Assembly: GCA_019120675.1 (NCBI GenBank)
Contig: DWUQ01000129.1
Coordinates: forward strand, 1 to 7,924
From: Candidatus Paenalcaligenes intestinipullorum
GTDB lineage: Bacteria > Pseudomonadota > Gammaproteobacteria > Burkholderiales > Burkholderiaceae_B
Direction: 5' to 3'
Length of the DNA stretch: 7,924 bases
Positions 6,860 through 7,924 of this stretch are shown piece by piece; position 1 is the first letter of the stretch, and each line of letters starts with the position of its first letter. The notes beneath the pieces were generated by a model. That model did no database searches, was not told the origin of the DNA, and was given only the letters and a program-made list of their open reading frames with translations. Made by a program: the position numbers and the translations under genes.

Positions 6860-7924
6860 ATGAACGTCACAATTCAAACTCTCACCCAGCTGGCTGCCGA
6901 GGGCAGTCTGTCGGGCAAGCGTGTGTTTATCCGCTCCGACCTTAATGTGCCGATGGCTAACGGTGAGATTACCGAAGACACGCGCATTCGCGCGTCCTTA
7001 CCAGCGATTAAGCTCGCCTTGGAGGCCGGTGCCGCCGTGATGGTGACCAGCCATTTAGGTCGTCCTACCGAGGGTGAGTTCACCATCCGCGACAGTTTAC
7101 ATCCCGTTGCAGAGCGCCTGAGCGAATTATTAAACATGGCGGTGCCCCTCAAGCGAGACTGGTTAAACGGGGTCGATATCGAGCCTGGCCAAGTTGTGCT
7201 CTTAGAAAACTGCCGTTGTCATGTGGGCGAAAAGGCCAACGATGAGACCTTATCGCGTCGCATGGCCGCATTGTGTGATGTGTACGTCAACGATGCCTTT
7301 GGTACGGCGCACCGTGCTCAAGCCACCACCGAGGGAATCGCACGCTATGCACCCGTCGCCTGTGCTGGTCCTCTGCTGGAAACGGAGCTCAACGCCTTGG
7401 CGCGGGCTATGACGGAACCAGCGCGTCCCTTAGTGGCGATCGTTGGGGGGGCGAAAGTCTCCACCAAGCTCAGTATCTTGCGGGCCTTAGCCGAAAAAGT
7501 GGATCAGCTGATTGTGGGAGGCGGTATCGCCAATACATTTATGCTGGCCGCTGGCCTGCCGGTAGGAAAGTCTTTGGTCGAGGAGGCCCAGATTGCTGAA
7601 GCGCAAGCCGTCATTGACATCATGAAAGCGCGTGGGGCTGAGGTGCCCATTCCTGTCGATGTGGTGTGCGCCAAAAGCTTCGCCACCGATGCCGAAGCCA
7701 CGATTAAGGCCGTTAAAGATGTAGCTGAGGACGATATGATTTTAGATATCGGTCCACAAAGTGCGGCTCAGTTGGCAACGCTCTTACAGGCTGCTGGTAC
7801 CATTGTTTGGAATGGTCCTATTGGCGTGTTTGAGTTTCCCGCTTTTGCTGAGGGCACGCGTGTGGTGGCGCAAGCGATTGCTGATTCTGAGGCGTTTTCT
7901 GTTGCAGGCGGAGGCGATACCTTA
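6860..7924 (+). CDS. pgk: Phosphoglycerate kinase (3' end cut by window)
   Basis: Pgk transfers the acyl phosphate of 1,3-bisphosphoglycerate to ADP, giving 3-phosphoglycerate and ATP; it is a cytoplasmic monomer of about 390 residues. The frame is open from ATG 6860 to the last base, giving 355 residues, so some 35-45 are missing. The substrate-binding N-terminal domain shows VFIRSDLNVP at 22-31, TSHLGRP at 63-69, LLENCRCHVGEKAND at 114-128 and VNDAFGTAHRAQAT at 143-156. The nucleotide-binding domain shows LVAIVGGAKVSTKL at 191-204, VGGGIANTF at 219-227 and VWNGPIGVFE at 316-325. The window ends in AGGGDTL, the phosphate-binding glycine motif near the C terminus. There is no Shine-Dalgarno match in the short AT-rich leader (about 6845-6859). 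Located after gap as in many bacterial glycolytic clusters, but separated from it by a terminator. Confidence 0.97.
   Translation, partial: MNVTIQTLTQLAAEGSLSGKRVFIRSDLNVPMANGEITEDTRIRASLPAIKLALEAGAAVMVTSHLGRPTEGEFTIRDSLHPVAERLSELLNMAVPLKRDWLNGVDIEPGQVVLLENCRCHVGEKANDETLSRRMAALCDVYVNDAFGTAHRAQATTEGIARYAPVACAGPLLETELNALARAMTEPARPLVAIVGGAKVSTKLSILRALAEKVDQLIVGGGIANTFMLAAGLPVGKSLVEEAQIAEAQAVIDIMKARGAEVPIPVDVVCAKSFATDAEATIKAVKDVAEDDMILDIGPQSAAQLATLLQAAGTIVWNGPIGVFEFPAFAEGTRVVAQAIADSEAFSVAGGGDTL

Noticed and set aside
1..7924. Search by eye for mobile elements, CRISPR, tRNA, att sites or a full toxin-antitoxin system
   Set aside because: No transposase, repeat array, cloverleaf-like sequence or RNase partner for the barstar homologue was seen. 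The window is mostly housekeeping genes.

Overview
The window is an ordinary stretch of chromosome from a proteobacterium, most likely a betaproteobacterium of the Burkholderiales/Alcaligenaceae type. This is inferred from gene order (transketolase, gap and pgk in a row next to rsmE), from the two-domain malic enzyme, and from protein wording as I remember it. No 16S or other marker gene is present. Base composition looks moderate, roughly half GC by eye. Coding density is very high, and I see no transposase, integrase, tRNA, rRNA, CRISPR array or phage gene.

Left part (1-2790, plus strand). The window opens inside maeB, the two-domain NADP-type malic enzyme, showing only the 343-residue C-terminal phosphotransacetylase-like domain. 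It is followed, with a 23-base overlap, by a 421-residue patatin-like phospholipase. An ATGA overlap then leads into a 172-residue barstar-family protein with an acidic tail. The packing suggests one transcript. The patatin-barstar pair is the only accessory-looking part of the window.

Middle (2804-3725). rsmE, the 16S rRNA m3U1498 methyltransferase, lies on the minus strand and converges on the barstar gene with only 13 bases between the two stop codons. A perfect 9-bp terminator-like hairpin lies inside the 3' end of rsmE and may end the plus-strand operon. The 172-base gap upstream of rsmE is divergent and holds a candidate extended -10 promoter for transketolase.

Right part (3726-7924, plus strand). 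tkt (681 residues), gap (337 residues, 15 bases after tkt) and pgk (355 residues, cut by the window end) are central carbon genes. Transketolase makes glyceraldehyde 3-phosphate, GAPDH oxidises it to 1,3-bisphosphoglycerate, and Pgk converts that to 3-phosphoglycerate with ATP formation. A strong intrinsic terminator sits between gap and pgk, so pgk expression must rest on read-through or another promoter.

I found no convincing new biological system. Points worth a second look: the N-A-P motif in GAPDH where NAD-specific enzymes have N-D, the terminator-like hairpin inside rsmE, the gap/pgk terminator with an almost absent pgk leader, and the orphan barstar coupled to a patatin.
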